Positions 1 through 13,786 are shown, counted from the stretch's first letter. The stretch is 64,000 nucleotides of DNA from Manduca sexta (GCF_014839805.1 NC_051129.1:12156920-12220919), one strand, 5' to 3'. The notes: generated by a model from the sequence alone, not told the origin. Translations and numbers: made by a program.

Positions 1-3000
1 AACGATGTTTGATTGCGCTACAGCTTTGTGCGTGTGTATTAACACTGCACTTAACTTGTTAGAATGCTGATAATATTCCCGTGTGGGTGTCCCGAATGTT
101 CATCCATGTTTGATTCAGGATTTTGGGTAGGGAATGTAAGTTTATTATGAAGTAGTTAGGTCGTCTTTTGAATATAATGCAAATACATTTTAAATGAAAA
201 ATAAGCAGCTATTTACTTAATAATAATTAAGTCATTAAGTCCGCCTATACACTTCTCTGTGTATAAAATGTATAAATAAATAAATAATAATAGATTTTGA
301 GTAAGATGTGATATTTTGAAAAAGTCTAGGTTAAAGCAAGTATTTTTATAATTTGAAATTATCTTAAGACATATTTTGATGGACCACTTATCAGTTTGAA
401 TTGTGATTTTTGAACGAAACACAATAACTCCAATTTCCAACCATGTAGCATAATCGTTTTAATTAAAAAAAACACTACTAATCCATTAATTGATGTAGTC
501 TAAGCTGAGTAACAACTCTATAAATGGCGAATATGGCGACATTGTCATCCCATCACACCATGAGACAAAAATAAATATGGCGGACAATGGCTTACACCTC
601 AACTAAACCTTAAAACGTGAGCTTATGTAAGACATCCAACTCCAAACAAGAAACTTAATATAATCCAAACCACATTTTACAATCCTCTTAAAATCACAAA
701 ATAATGCAAACAAAAATCTCTAAGGTCTAAAGAAATGCAAATCCTTTGTGTTAATTTATGTATAATCTGATCATTGCTACCCTTTCAATGTTTGTAAATA
801 TCGTAAATCCATCAGTGGTCGGAGTGACCGCAACCCCACTGTGTAGGGTTGACTACAGCTATTGTTGGGGTGTTAACAGTTATTCGGTAATTGAATGGAG
901 TGATGGATTTTAAAATTGTTACTTTTTGTCAGTATTTAAACTTTTTTAAATAATGTCCAGTATATTGAATGGTTTTATTATGGATTAGGTACTTACATGG
1001 TTTACGCCAAGATATATCGTTATTGTAGTAGGAAACTAAAAATTCTTACGAGTTCAAAAAAAAAATATTTTATACATATACTTATGTATTTTTTCATTTT
1101 CAGGTATGTTCCTGTTTTTTCCATGTCCTGAGTAACAAGGGTAAATTTTTATTTATTTTATAAGCTTGTTTTTTATTATTACATATGACTAAGCCTATAA
1201 GTAATAAATAACAAACCACATATTTAAGACAAATGCACTAACAAATATTTCTCATCGCAATACATACAGCCTTGGATATCCAATTTATCTCTCAGTATGA
1301 AAGAAAATTTAATGCGGCGAACTAATTTCTCATTAAAGATTTAGAAAACAGTTATTAACTCTCCATACCTAATAGGGTGGGCGGATATCGGTCGGCTACG
1401 CTCGGCTAAGATCGGGTTAGCTTGGGTCACGCGGGTCGCTCGCTCGCCTAGAATTATGCTTCAATTGTTTAACGTTCACACCGGCTATCGTTCTTTTTTT
1501 AAATTCAAGAATCGTATCCGAATGCCTTTTATTGAGAGCATATTAAATTCTTCATAGACAATGTCACAATCATATTTGAAATTGGAACGACCGCTTTGTC
1601 GTTCTTATTCCGAAATTATGATATCGATTATATATCTTGTTTTTTATTTTTAATCTATATTATAATAAAACATAGTCAAAATAAAAATGTTACTACATTC
1701 ATTTTTAAAATCTTATTTCTGATACTGAAAGTTACTTAAATCTCATCAATAAATCTCGCTAACTGGAGAGGTTCCGTGCGAAACGTATGATACAGCGTTG
1801 CAGTTTTTATCGATCATTTAAAGTTTAACGCTCGCATATCGATGTTTTATTGCGAAGGAACGAAGTGTGAAGTGTCCGAGACACGTTTGATATCGAATAT
1901 GGCCTACCCTCTCGTTGCACATTTGATGGTCCAATAACACATTACGGCCTTATGAAAACACTGTTCCGTTTAATCAATAGTTTATATCGATCGTAATGTT
2001 GAAATACCAAACAATTAATGGTTCGTCGTAAATTGTTAGCTTCGGGGTCAGATATTTGTACTGTTTAGCCTTTGCTAACGTTTCACTAATTTCTAATAAT
2101 ACTAGATATAATAAGGAGTTATTAATGCTTTTATTTTTAATAATTTATGTATAAAAGAAATCATAACTGTGGACTTAGGATTTAAAAAAAATAAACCATT
2201 GTTTATACGATGTAACTAATGTCATGTACAAAAACAAGATAACAGCATTATTTATCAAAATCTAGACTTTAATACGGTCTCATATAATAACAATACACTA
2301 AACGACACCATTCCCTTCAACACGTAATAAGTCGATGCCTAAGTGCGGCCCACAACTGATAAACCCAACTCAATAAGCAACCCTCATCTCTTAATCTCAA
2401 AGTCCGTATTGGCATATCATGAAATCCCTTAATATTTCAAACATGCATCTAAAGAACACATTACGAGATAGCGGCGCCCCGGGCGTTTCTTAGGACGCGT
2501 GCTCTGTCTCTCTCTGACCCGAGATAAAGTATATCTCTATCCCGCTCTCTCATGTTAAGGCATTGTCATTTTTGCAGATTGACCTATGATCCTAAAATAC
2601 AGAGATTACGCTACAAATGAATATTGTCGTTATTTTTCATATAAACAGAGTATAAATAGTACAATTATACTTTGTTGGTTCAGAGTGAGGGTTAACAATA
2701 GTTTTTGCACGCGGCACTACCTTTATCATAATCTTCACAGAATAACAAATATTTAACGATATGGACAGATCAGCTTTCTATCTTAATCTTAATCTATTTC
2801 TATTTATGTATAATATTTCGGTTGCAATAGTATCAAAGATGGCAATCAAAAAACAAACTTTTCTTCTATATAATATAAGCTGAGCATCCCATACGTCACC
2901 GAGCAGGACCTGAAAAATAGCGGCACACTGCGCGGATATGTTACATTCATGTTCATTAATTATAATATTAAATGTTACAATTCCGTCATCCCTCAGAACG

Positions 3001-3073
3001 CGTTTAGGGCCAAAATATCAAACTGAATCCTTCCTCATCAAAGACTGAACGCATATGACGAAAAATGTGTACC
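1..3073. other. Non-coding, no gene seen
   Basis: AT-rich intergenic sequence. ATCGAT words cluster at about 1620-2000. At 2465-2560 a GC-rich piece is followed by CTCTCTCT and CCGCTCTCTC tracts, a GAGA-factor-like pattern. A short AT repeat with TAAATAAATAAATAA lies near 275. Confidence 0.6.
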
Positions 3074-3122
3074 CTGGTTGCTCCTCTGCTTACCTCGACG
3101 GGAATAAAGGCGTGATGTGTCT
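3074..3122 (+). repeat. Family B / LINE K tail fragment
   Basis: CTCCTCTGCTTACCTCGACG followed by GGAATAAAGGCGTGATGTG matches the common 3' tail of SINE B and LINE K in forward orientation. Only about 45 bp is recognisable, so the parent element cannot be told. Confidence 0.5.
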
Positions 3123-4417
3123 GCAAATCATACTCCAATATCTACTAAAGCTGTCCTTACAAACTAGTAACCTCTCTCTCTCCTATACTTGAGCAAACAA
3201 ACATACCAGTAACTTCTTTTTTCCCCTATTCAATAGGAATGATGAAAATCCACTGACAGCAGACGATCAGAGCGTGACCAGGCGCAGTAAACAATCAATC
3301 AACATGATCTGTTATTGTCAGATCTAATTATTTAATAACAGCTTGTTGTATTTAATGACACAATATTGTTGCATTGATGAGGTGTTTTGTGCTGATAAAT
3401 TATTTATCGCAAAATTCATAAGAATCGCCCATTTAGTTCTAGAATACAATCTGTCGTCAAATCTATTTCTATTGCTTAAGTTCAGAGGTATTACTTATTT
3501 CGAATAGATCATTAAGCGAAATATAGACACTAATATCAGGATCAGACGAAAAACTTAAATAACTCTAATGGTGAATTTACACTTAAACGTGTTGAACAGT
3601 AATTATAGCGTAAAAAGGATTATGTTAAAATTACAAAGACAAAAATCGACGTTTAAATATCTCTCTTACCAAAAAAAGCTTAACAAGAACCGGATTATAG
3701 AGTAATCTTAATGTAATTATCATCATTCATTCTTATTTAATATTGGCGTCATATTAGTAATTAAAGAACACACACCAATACAAAAGATAGACGCTCTTTA
3801 ACTCGCGATCAACAAACTATTACATAGTATATTAACTGGTTTCTCAAAACTCAGACCGAGCCTAATCTAAGAACCTCTGGCAAATATTTTCTGTCCATTT
3901 CTTATGTTTAATTTTTTCTTCATTTTCAATTATTTTTAATAAGACCAAAGCAGCAACAACGAAGTACAAACAAGCAGCAACATTTGCATTAATATCGTTA
4001 CTGTACGTCAGGACAGCAACAGTGGTATTCGAGACGTCTCTAGACGTCCCTAACACGACATATATCATAAACAAACACCGATCTAGCCTTAACAATACAC
4101 GTACACGTACCTGGGAAAGCGGCCCGCACCCGCTCCGAGCAATTCGTGGCCACCGTCCATAATACCACACGATCTCGCAAACTGTTATGGGAACGCATAC
4201 GTAATTGTGACTTCTGGTGGTACTTAGGTGTTGCTATTGATTCCACGTAACTGTTGTTTGTTGGGATTTACAGGAGTAGGAGAGACTATAATAACAATTC
4301 GTTGATATGCTGAGCTACAACTTCTTGGTCTTATACAAGCAGTTTGATCTTCTCGTGTAAAATAAAGTAGTCCGCCTGGATACCGCTTCGGTTATTTTTC
4401 TTGCCAAATAGTGTAAG

Positions 4418-4556
4418 CATTATTTATTTATTTATTATACTCTGTATTGTACAAAAAATAATCCAAAAAAGTAAAAAGAGACAAACGGCACATGTACAAA
4501 TGGCGGTCTTCTCGCTATAGGTAATGTCTTCCAGACAACCATGGGATGCATATAAA
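4418..4556. repeat. Probable lepidopteran interspersed repeat fragment
   Basis: TTATTTATTTATTATACTCT, GTATTGTACAAAAAATAATC and ACAAATGGCGGTCTTCTCGC followed by CCAGACAACC resemble a widespread lepidopteran repeat that I recall with 'TTTATTGTACA ... ACAAATGGCGG ... ACCAGTCAACC'. There is only one copy in the window, so this rests on memory. Confidence 0.35.
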
Positions 4557-4910
4557 AACGAGAAAGATTACATACTAGACTTATATACATTACTAGAGTT
4601 AAATTATGTCAAATTCTGTTTAAATACTGGTCATTTTAACTCATAAGATCTAGTGAAAGACCGACATCGCCTAAACAATTTTATACCATACCAAAACTAC
4701 ATAAATATCAAGACATTAGAAATTATAATTATTATATTCCACGCTAAAGAATTCGTAACTCCAGGAAGCTAGTCCTGTTACCTTCCATAAACCCAGGAAT
4801 TATAATACGCGGAGACTGATGATTTTTCAAGATAAACACTATAAAGATATAAATAGTAGTGATACCACGCCACTCGGCATGCGAGGCTGTAATTAAAATC
4901 TGCAGGATAC

Positions 4911-5410
4911 NNNNNNNNNNNNNNNNNNNNNNNNNNNNNNNNNNNNNNNNNNNNNNNNNNNNNNNNNNNNNNNNNNNNNNNNNNNNNNNNNNNNNNNNNN
5001 NNNNNNNNNNNNNNNNNNNNNNNNNNNNNNNNNNNNNNNNNNNNNNNNNNNNNNNNNNNNNNNNNNNNNNNNNNNNNNNNNNNNNNNNNNNNNNNNNNNN
5101 NNNNNNNNNNNNNNNNNNNNNNNNNNNNNNNNNNNNNNNNNNNNNNNNNNNNNNNNNNNNNNNNNNNNNNNNNNNNNNNNNNNNNNNNNNNNNNNNNNNN
5201 NNNNNNNNNNNNNNNNNNNNNNNNNNNNNNNNNNNNNNNNNNNNNNNNNNNNNNNNNNNNNNNNNNNNNNNNNNNNNNNNNNNNNNNNNNNNNNNNNNNN
5301 NNNNNNNNNNNNNNNNNNNNNNNNNNNNNNNNNNNNNNNNNNNNNNNNNNNNNNNNNNNNNNNNNNNNNNNNNNNNNNNNNNNNNNNNNNNNNNNNNNNN
5401 NNNNNNNNNN
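4911..5410. other. Assembly gap of 500 N
   Basis: The run is exactly 500 N, which suggests a fixed-size scaffold gap of unknown true length. Any open frame drawn across it is meaningless. Confidence 0.98.
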
Positions 5411-8400
5411 AGAGATCAGAGATTACAAGAAGATAAACGCATAAGTTAACAGAAGACAAATGACTCGTATTTAGTACTAAAAAAATTTAATGATGTCCTA
5501 TTTCTATTCCCGTTCTTTCTCCATAATAATTTAAAAAGAACCAATTACGGTTTAAAAAATATTTATTTCTGATTACATTATAAATTAATTACTTACTGAG
5601 AAAACTAATTAACACAATTCATCTATACAATAAAGCGCATTATAAGGAACGAGAATACATTCCAAATGACCAAATACATTTTTTATAATTAACATTTCAA
5701 TTATACATAACACAATCATCAATATAAACACAAATACTAATAATTTACGAACTAAACTTTCAAAATATTAGTATACTACTAGCAAAATCCATTTAATCAA
5801 ACCAAATTGGTACTCTGCGTGATGTACGAACGTATAAATATAAATAACGCTATAAACATCAATTCTGTTAATTAAAATCAACAGCCTAACGCCCTTGGGT
5901 ATTCAATACAGCAAAATAACCTAACCATTCGCTAATTCCTCCAAACGCGCTAAAAGCGCGTTCAAGGCCGGGCGTCAAGCGCGTAACAAAGTCGCTTTAC
6001 GACGGTTATATAACATTTGTGATACAGTGCAGTTATAATGGGACCGAATGAGGATGATTGGCACGTCTGCCTTGACCTGCGAAACGCTCTACCTCGACTC
6101 TATGTGGCCGGTAATGGGTGTACGTGTGAAAGACATCAACGCGCTCGCCGTGCTCTATGAATCAGCCTGGATGTTGTATTACGTAATCGTGGAGTTATAG
6201 TAACGGACAAATACTATAATTAGAGGGAGGAAATGGTGGGCTAAGTGTATTGGTTATCAATGAATATATATTATTGAGTTCGATTATTTTGAATTTTATA
6301 CTACACATGTCAGGACGAGAGGAGCGAAATGGTAAGCTTCAAATTTCAGTTCATTGCGTTCCTCAATCAAGCATGTGTCAAGTTTCATAATGCTAAGGAA
6401 TCAAGGGTATAATAATTGTCCGTAGATCAGGAGAAATACCAATTTAGAAAAAATACACATTACATAGATTTTGCTTAATCTTCAAAAGTGGAAGTTTACC
6501 TAACTCCGATCGGTTCTAGGCTAAAAACATTAAAAAGAATTAATATAATTTAAGCGATCAATTACGTTTGCCGCCCACGCTTCGCCCGCGTCTCACCACA
6601 CGTCCGTTTGTGGATTAGCACGCCGCCGCCCCGCTGCGATGATTCGCGTCTGACGACCGCTTCGGTGACGCGCCGTGATGTTAACGGTTCATATGTATGT
6701 TTACTAATTCCAACAGCTTGTTAGACATACAGAGCGTAAGACATATAAGATGAATGTAATTCTTTATGGAATGGAATTTTGTGGAAAAAGGGTTGTCTAC
6801 AGTGGCGAAGAGTGAAATTATCTGAAAAGGAAGCCGGCACAATTAAGTATTGATATCAATTATAATTAGATTTTAGCACACTATGCTATAAATATTAGAG
6901 ATATAGAGAATTAGTCGCAGCGGCAACATAACACTTTAAGTTATGAGTGTATTTCTATACAGTCATGCAAATGCCATATTCTCACTAAACTACAAAATCA
7001 TCAAAAAAAATTGGAAAATAAAACTAAGATTTTTGATGAAATTATTTATTATTCAAAGATGTTTTTTGGCATAATATATCAGAGTTAAAGAATGCGCAAT
7101 GACAAAGAAACCTGTATAATATGTGAAGGTTATGTGCGTTATTAGATGTTTCTGACATATTAATCGATCCCCTGTATTTCACTGAGTATTGTTAATTAGT
7201 CAGTTTTATTAAATAAAAAAGATATTTTCTTTGTAAAATCTTTATGGTAGAGCTGTAAATTATAGAGGTACCAGGTGTTAATTTAGATCAACGTTATAAC
7301 TAGTATAATGCTTGAAAGTTCCTGTTTTTTGAATATGTAATACGCGAATAACGATGGCGTCATCTATAAAAGTAATTGGAGTTTTGATGTTTGTCCGTTT
7401 GAAAGATTTTGTTGGCTGATGTTTTATTACAGACTACATTGCATCATCAGGTGTAATTAATACGAACTTTACCATGATGCCACTACAATATTTTTAGTTT
7501 ATGTTGTATAATAATTTTATGTAAATCGATGTGATTTCTGTTAAAGGTAACAGCTCAAAATCCGCAAATAGAGCCGCGTATGTAAGCTAGTATAAATTAA
7601 TAGGCATATTGTTTTCCATATTACTGCGGTCAATGTATAATTTATTAAATTTGTATACAGTTTTAATAGCGAATCAGTGTCGTTTTTATCATTTTTGAGA
7701 ATGTAAATGTCGTATAGTTTTTTTATTTGCAAAAAGTGATAATTTTTATTTAAATCTGCCTGTGACTAGCGGCTCTACCCGCGTGAAAAACATTTCTCGG
7801 ATTAAAATTCTCAGTGTGCAGTATTTTATGTTAAGAAATCCCTGTATGTTATTCAGGATATCATCTATTCATATGTCAAATTTGATCCTACTCTATTTAG
7901 CATTTCATACATTTCGATCACACAAACATCGAAATCTTAATAGACTTTTGAAATTATTATATTTATGAGATAATGCGTAAAATGTACAAATTCAGCAGTG
8001 AACTTTATGTGGCTGATGTTAATGATGATGATGATGATGCGTAAAAAGATTATCAATGTCGTTATTCCATTTGTGTTAGTATTTAAATGATAACATCTCG
8101 GTTATTTGATACTAAGGTTGCGATTGCTTTCGCTAAAATTTCTGGTATAATCCAAGTATTTTAGGATTATATAAAGAATTAGTAGGAACTGCGGGTCTAC
8201 ATTTAAAACGCAGTTTGGTAAACTTATATTTATGTGAGTTCTTAAAAAATGCACGGTAATTGTACGGAATCGACTAGCCTGATAAATAAATATATAAGCA
8301 CGCCTGCAGGCTTGAATAAAGTTCTGTGAATGAACAACTTACGTTTCTACCTACTTCTACGACCATGACAGAGTTTATATTCCTATATATACATAGTCGG

Positions 8401-9683
8401 GCGATTTTCAGGAGATTTGGAAAATAAATATTCAAAAGCAACATGTAAGCCGACGCTGTACGTATCGCGAAGAAAATCCTCAAACGTCACTTTAAATTAT
8501 CATGTTCATTAGTAAAGGTTTAAGGCGCATTAGGGACATCGGGTGCCGGCATCCGACAAAATTACATCCATCCCTTTCCCACCTACGCAAACTACATGTG
8601 CAAGAACGAGAAAACCAAAGAGCATAGGTGAAAATCCGATAAACACACCCCGATAAATCGCTCAGCAAGGAACATTCGAGTAATTAAGACATAAGTTTAA
8701 TAACCGATAGCCACGTAATTATCTAAACATCTTGTTTAATTTAACGTAATTTGTATATTTAAGGGATTGATGTGGCAATACAGTTGGGATGGTATGGGTT
8801 GGCTTTATTATTACGATTTTTTGTGTCGTTAATGGATACTGCATGACTGATACCCTGGGTGGATAACCATGGGTATTTATAATAAATATGAATATATAGA
8901 GGTAGGTAAAGTTATGTTTGTAAATTTGGATGTGAGATGATGTCTGTAACTGATCTGATGCAAAAAAATATTTACATATTGACGGTTAAAAGGCTTAACT
9001 TAAACGATATTTGTTTACGACACAAAGTTTCATACATATTTAATATCAGCACGTTTTTTAAACCTAGTTAATCTTTTCCGAAATAAATTTCACTGTAGTC
9101 AATAAACCTTTGAACCGTCGATATACATTGTTCTAGAATCTTCCAAGCTACTTTTATTTTTTTTATTCTTCTTAAAAAAATATGGATTCTTATAAGGTAT
9201 ACATTTCTAAATAAGAACTTAAAGCCTCCTACTCTAGCATATGTAACTAAACTCTTGATTAATCGTATGCATTTGGTATTAATGTAACTCTCGCAAAGCA
9301 AACATTGATAAGGTTATTTGTGAACGTGCAAATTAAATTCCGACGTTAATTCAATTAAGTTGTCTGCTTTGAAGCTATTGCTAACATGTTCCGTGTACAT
9401 TTGTAGGTATTTATTTTAAATTTGCCATTTGGATAGACACTAACGTATGTATTGTCAAAAGCAGTATATGTTTAAAAGACTTATATGTTCCCTCAGACAA
9501 ACTGTGCAAGCAGTTTTGTGAGGTATACTATTATTAAGATATGCATGTAAAATATATTGATTGTTTAATAATAAAAATAAAAAGATTAATATAATCGAAA
9601 TATATAAAATCAATTAATAAACCGAAATTGCAGACACGATATTATACGAGTATATTATTGTAGTATTATATTATATCACTATA
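5411..9683. other. Non-coding, two CpG-rich patches
   Basis: No gene seen. 5940-6170 is CpG-rich and opens with AACGCGCT-AAA-AGCGCGTT (8-bp arms). 6560-6690 is a second patch with CGCCGCCGCCCCG. A (GAT)n microsatellite is at about 8022-8040. The remaining sequence is AT-rich without recognised repeats. Confidence 0.55.
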
Positions 9684-9729
9684 CTATTATATACTATATG
9701 TATATACATATACATATAGTATATAATAG
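9684..9729. repeat. AT-rich inverted repeat (21-bp arms, 4-nt loop)
   Basis: The arms CTATTATATACTATATGTATA and its complement are perfect around a TACA centre. It lies 10 bp left of the 48-bp palindrome. Confidence 0.85.
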
Positions 9730-9739
9730 CATTAATATA

Positions 9740-9787
9740 ACATTTTGGGCTGATTGTACTTATATAAGTACAATCAGCCCAAAATGT
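9740..9787. repeat. Perfect 48-bp palindrome
   Basis: Each half is 24 bp (ACATTTTGGGCTGATTGTAC then TTAT), and the centre is TTATATAA. There is no mismatch and no spacer. It is not AT-only, so it is not simple sequence drift. Confidence 0.95.
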
Positions 9788-10686
9788 AGCGAAAATTAAA
9801 ATGAATGCTTTTGAAATTATAGTTTTTATTCAAACTTCGTTGGAATAAACACGCTTGTTGAATTTGGCCATATTGTGGAGATGAAATTGCATCTCTTTGC
9901 TTTACTAAATAGTTGATATTTTCGGGGGTGTAATATCGACTTCATGAGTGACTATTTTATTGATTGTGCAGTCTTACAAGTCTACTACAAACACAAATTG
10001 CGTTTCTAATTCAAATCAGCAATGATTGAGTTGTTTGTAAATGTTCAATAAACATGACTTGAATATTAGCAGTGTGTTTAAAATCATTTACTGACTGCCC
10101 GCAGAGACATAATTGGCTATGGTTTTTTTTAATTGACGATTCCGTAGTGTTAGTGGGTCGTAAATATAAAATCTTTATTAATACAACACTTGCGATGGTC
10201 GACCGATGATTATACGAAAATCAAATTATTTAATTAATTGCCTACATACGATGTCATCTCGAATCACTAAGTATTATAGTATATTTTTTTATTACGCACC
10301 CGCTGCGACTTTGCCCTCGGCCATTCGATGCGGTTAGTCGATTAATCGATAATCGTAATGGTCGGAAAATGTCATAATCGATTTGAACGATCTTTATTAT
10401 TGTTTATGGTCGGTCGGATTATGATGTAAAATACATTTTAGTCATAGACTTAATTATAATCAATTAATTTGGAATTAATTTTTGTTAATTGGTTTTTGTG
10501 AATTTTAATTAGAATTTATGTGATTTTAGAATATGATGCGTAACGTTCGGCTTGTTAGAAGTCCATAGATCTTATCTAATAATATAATTTATTTTAAAAT
10601 CATATCAATACAATCAATATCAAATTGAAGAAGCACACATAAAATATGTAATTAATTTAAACATATTTTTTTTTAATTTACTTTGA

Positions 10687-10723
10687 AGGCGGACTTTCAC
10701 ATATGAGAGACCTACCACCGGTA
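10687..10723 (-). repeat. Family A, 5' end fragment
   Basis: GGCGGACTTTCACATATGAG and AGACCTACCACCGGTA match the outer 5' end of family A in reverse. Only about 37 bp remains, next to a CACACA tract and a B fragment. Confidence 0.6.
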
Positions 10724-10745
10724 ACACATACACGCACACACATTC

Positions 10746-10843
10746 ACGCCTTTTACCCTCAAAGGGTAGGGAGAGGCACAACTAGTGCACCCAAATTTAG
10801 CCATGCATATTTCGTACCATGATATGACAGGGCACAAATTCCA
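10746..10843 (-). mobile_element. SINE family B, 3' fragment
   Basis: CACGCCTTTTACCCTCAAAG, GGTAGGGAGAGGCACAACTA and CGTACCATGATATGACAGGG follow the B consensus in reverse with substitutions. It directly follows a short family A fragment (10687-10723) and a CACACA tract. Confidence 0.7.
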
Positions 10844-11687
10844 GACAGATACTGATGATGAACATCCAATATAAAAAGGTATTTATAATATAAATATTTT
10901 AAGGATTAACATTGGTTTATTCTATTAACATTATAGTACAATAAAGTGGATGTGTCGAAATTAACTATCACGTTTGAAATTGTAATTAAAAATAACATAA
11001 TTTTTGCCGTTGGTTTGAAGAAGTTTAGTAAATAAATGGCAAACACAAAACTAAAACAGAGCCATCCGAGATTTCAGGATAACGAACAAATACTTGTATT
11101 TATAGGTGATTTTGATAATGGCCAGCCGTGGCTCTCACAAACGAGCATCATACTCCTCTATACAGATGTAAACAACAGTTTACCCTTTCCTTTTACCAAG
11201 TTAATCCCACTAATAGCATAATAGAAGCAAGCAGCGGATGCTAACGTTTAGAATCGCTCCGATAACTGGACTAACGAGGTGCGAACTATCAATACTGATG
11301 TCTTGATAGGGCGTGTGGGCGAGCTGATACTGGTTAATGAGTACTAACGAACGTAAACATTGGATGGTTACTGGACATCATGGTTGGCCTAATGCAGTGG
11401 AACTCAATATGAGGTAACTACATTACTGTACAACTTTGATCTGATAAGTACCGGTTCAAATATAATATGGCAGTTGATAGGTTTCCGAAAGATGGTCGTT
11501 TTTTTTTTGGATTTTTTAATTTTCGACGGAATCCTAATGCCGGGACTTTATTTATCAAAAGAAATAAAATCGATATCGACTAATTTGCTTTTAAAATATC
11601 AACGCACCCCTATGCATTTATATAATACTTTTAAAGTTCAGTCCAGTAAGTTCTCGTAGCATAATTGCGCAAGAACTTCTAGCCGCC

Positions 11688-11865
11688 TATACACTAGCCG
11701 CAATATCGATAATTCTATACACATGTGAGTCGCCTTGTAAGTTTCGATATTTGCAGAAGTTAGATTGCCATGATTGTTTACAAAGAAAAATTGCGCGTGA
11801 AAGTCAACATCAGTTTTCTTGCTAATCTTACCCTCGCTAGAGGAAAGTGCAAAATGAGTTTTATC
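11688..11865. repeat. Family D, copy 1
   Basis: ACACTAGCCGCAATATCGAT, AATTCTATACACAT, AAAATTGCGCGTG and CAGTTTTCTTGCTAATCTTA occur here in the same order as at 59687-59877, with unequal spacers. Nothing coding is evident; the class is unknown. Confidence 0.5.
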
Positions 11866-12048
11866 TCGAACAATATACGGTTCCGATTTAAAAAAAATAT
11901 TCGGACAGAATAGCGAGTTACAACTTGTATGTAAACGAACTAGCCACGTTAGTATAATTCTGTTTGTTAATGAAAGTATGTGAGAGATTGCGTTTATTCG
12001 GCGAGGGCATCGCGTGACCGACCGAATAATATTTATATATGTTATCGA

Positions 12049-12143
12049 ATGGATTCGTGGCGCCCACGAGTGGGCTACGGGAACGGTCGCGATGAATACC
12101 ACGGGGGTGGATTTGGAACCACGTTTTGGGGCCCATTTTACAG
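12049..12143 (+). other. Doubtful candidate coding exon
   Basis: This is a short GC-richer stretch with an ATG-initiated frame of 31 codons (begins MDSWRPRVGYGNGRDEYHGG, then glycine- and aromatic-rich). It ends at TTTTACAG|GTACAT, a reasonable donor. No acceptor-linked partner or homologue is recognised, and a fully open alternative frame also exists. It could be a first exon of an unseen plus-strand gene, or chance. Confidence 0.15.
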
Positions 12144-12791
12144 GTACATTAGAATATTGCGTAGTAACAAACAAAAATAGTGTTTTGTGGCTTTGACCTT
12201 TGATCTGTACTATTTTATAAAGCTGAAGAATTTGTTTGAACGCGTTATTCTTAGGTACAATTAAATTGATTTGAATTTTTTCACCTATAGGAAGCTACCC
12301 CTAATTGCTATAGGCCACTTATATCCCAGATAAACTTTTTTAAACAAAATCTATTTTCCTTCAACTTAAAAACTTAGGTATTTAGTTTATATTTGTTAAT
12401 AAATAGACGCTAAATAAATACTTAATACTTGGTAACTGTAGTTGACATCGGGTTCAAGACTGGAGATATCTTTATCCAGTAATGCACATCTTCCGGCTTA
12501 GAAAGACAACGATTAGTTACTGTACTTGGGTTTTATTAAGGCTCGGTTGCATTGAAATGGTCTTGCTTGATTTAGTTCTATCTTTTTTATTTAATCTTAA
12601 GCAAATAAAAAATTGTGCTGTGTTGTTAAGGAATAATATATTTTATTATATAAGAGATCGATTGGTAATAATAATACGAGTTAAATTGTTTCCGATTAAA
12701 TCAAATCACTCATAATTTTAGCTAGTAGACGCCTAATTTCTTCTATATTGATACTAAATAGTAAATTGTTGAAATTGAGGCGCAACTAGTG

Positions 12792-12999
12792 CGATCACCG
12801 TACACATGGTGTTAAAACCCACCATAGAGGCCTAAGTGTATTGTGTTCTTTTATCAGCTTGTGTATATCCGGTTTAAACAGGCCGGCATAATTGTGTCGA
12901 CTGTCGAGGGGTAATCATCTCTCGTCAGTCGTCATTTTATTGGAGCACACTCCACTTACCATGCAGTGGCGTAACTTTACCGACTCCGTATAAAAAAAA
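12792..12999 (+). repeat. Dispersed family C, copy 1
   Basis: Core words: TGTGTATATCCGGTTTAAAC, AGGCCGGCATAATTGTGTCG, ACTGTCGAGGGGTAATCATC, and an A-rich end after CGACTCCGTATAAAAAAA. Other copies are at 34042, 48620 (same strand), 32450 and 37256 (opposite strand). No coding capacity or pol III boxes are seen, so the class is open: SINE-like, LINE 3' end or a non-autonomous DNA element. Confidence 0.75.
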
Positions 13000-13500
13000 T
13001 ATCGTTTGAGAATATTATTTCATTATTCGCGTGGTCAGTTCAACCCCTTAACGGCACCCAAATCCGTCCCCGCTACACATAAACGATTCCGTTTCGAACA
13101 ATTATCGCATCACAGTGCATAGATCAAACATTTCAACAGAGTAAATGTTAGTTAAACTATTCGGTTCGAACAATTTTACCATTACCACGGTGGAATTGAT
13201 TCGACGGATACATATCCGAATATTTTTTCGTCCTAATGGAGGAATCGATCGACCTTTATGGTGATCGATAAGCGACCGATTGCTTTGTTAATTGTTTTAA
13301 TTTGTTGCTGATTGCCGGAACGACCGCGTGTCGTAAGGTCTTGCAAAATGTCTGATTTCTAAAAACTAGAAAATTATTATTTGTAATTAACGATTGCTTT
13401 CCACTGAACCATGGTGATTTGGTCAATATTGATAGTGTTGTTTGGTGGTCTAGTTTTTTTTATTTATGTTTTTATTTTTTATTTATTTTTTTTATTGCTT

Positions 13501-13786
13501 TGAATGACGAGACGTGCTTGCCGTTCGCCTGATGGTAAGCGATACGACCGTCCATAAACAGTAGAAACACCATCCAACACCTTGAATTACCAAGTATTGT
13601 CCACTGCGCTCGCCATTCTGAGACGTGAGATGTTAAGTCTCATTATGTCCAGTAGTTACACTGGCTACAACGTCCTTCAAACCGGAACACAACAGTGACT
13701 ACACACTGATGCATGGTGGCAGAAATAGACATCGCGGTGGTACCTACCCAGGTGGACTCTCACATATGAGAGAACTACCACCAGTA
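13501..13786 (-). mobile_element. Dispersed repeat, family A, full copy
   Basis: The reverse orientation runs from GAATGACGAGACGTGCTTGC (preceded by a T-rich tract, 13455-13498, the complement of the A-tail) to CACATATGAGAGAACTACCA. It is uninterrupted and is a useful reference for the split copies at 25536 and 36380. The flank beyond the A-tail does not match the extended copies. Confidence 0.82.

Noticed and set aside
4859..5459. Two open frames of about 190 residues on both strands
   Set aside because: Nearly all of each frame is the 500-N gap, so they have no sequence support.
8022..8040. (GAT)n tract as a possible LINE tail
   Set aside because: No upstream LINE words and no target duplication; it is treated as a microsatellite.
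11638..12174. Open frame of 178 residues on the minus strand
   Set aside because: The frame crosses repeat family D and a GC-rich patch, has no recognisable domain, and two other frames are also open in part of it.
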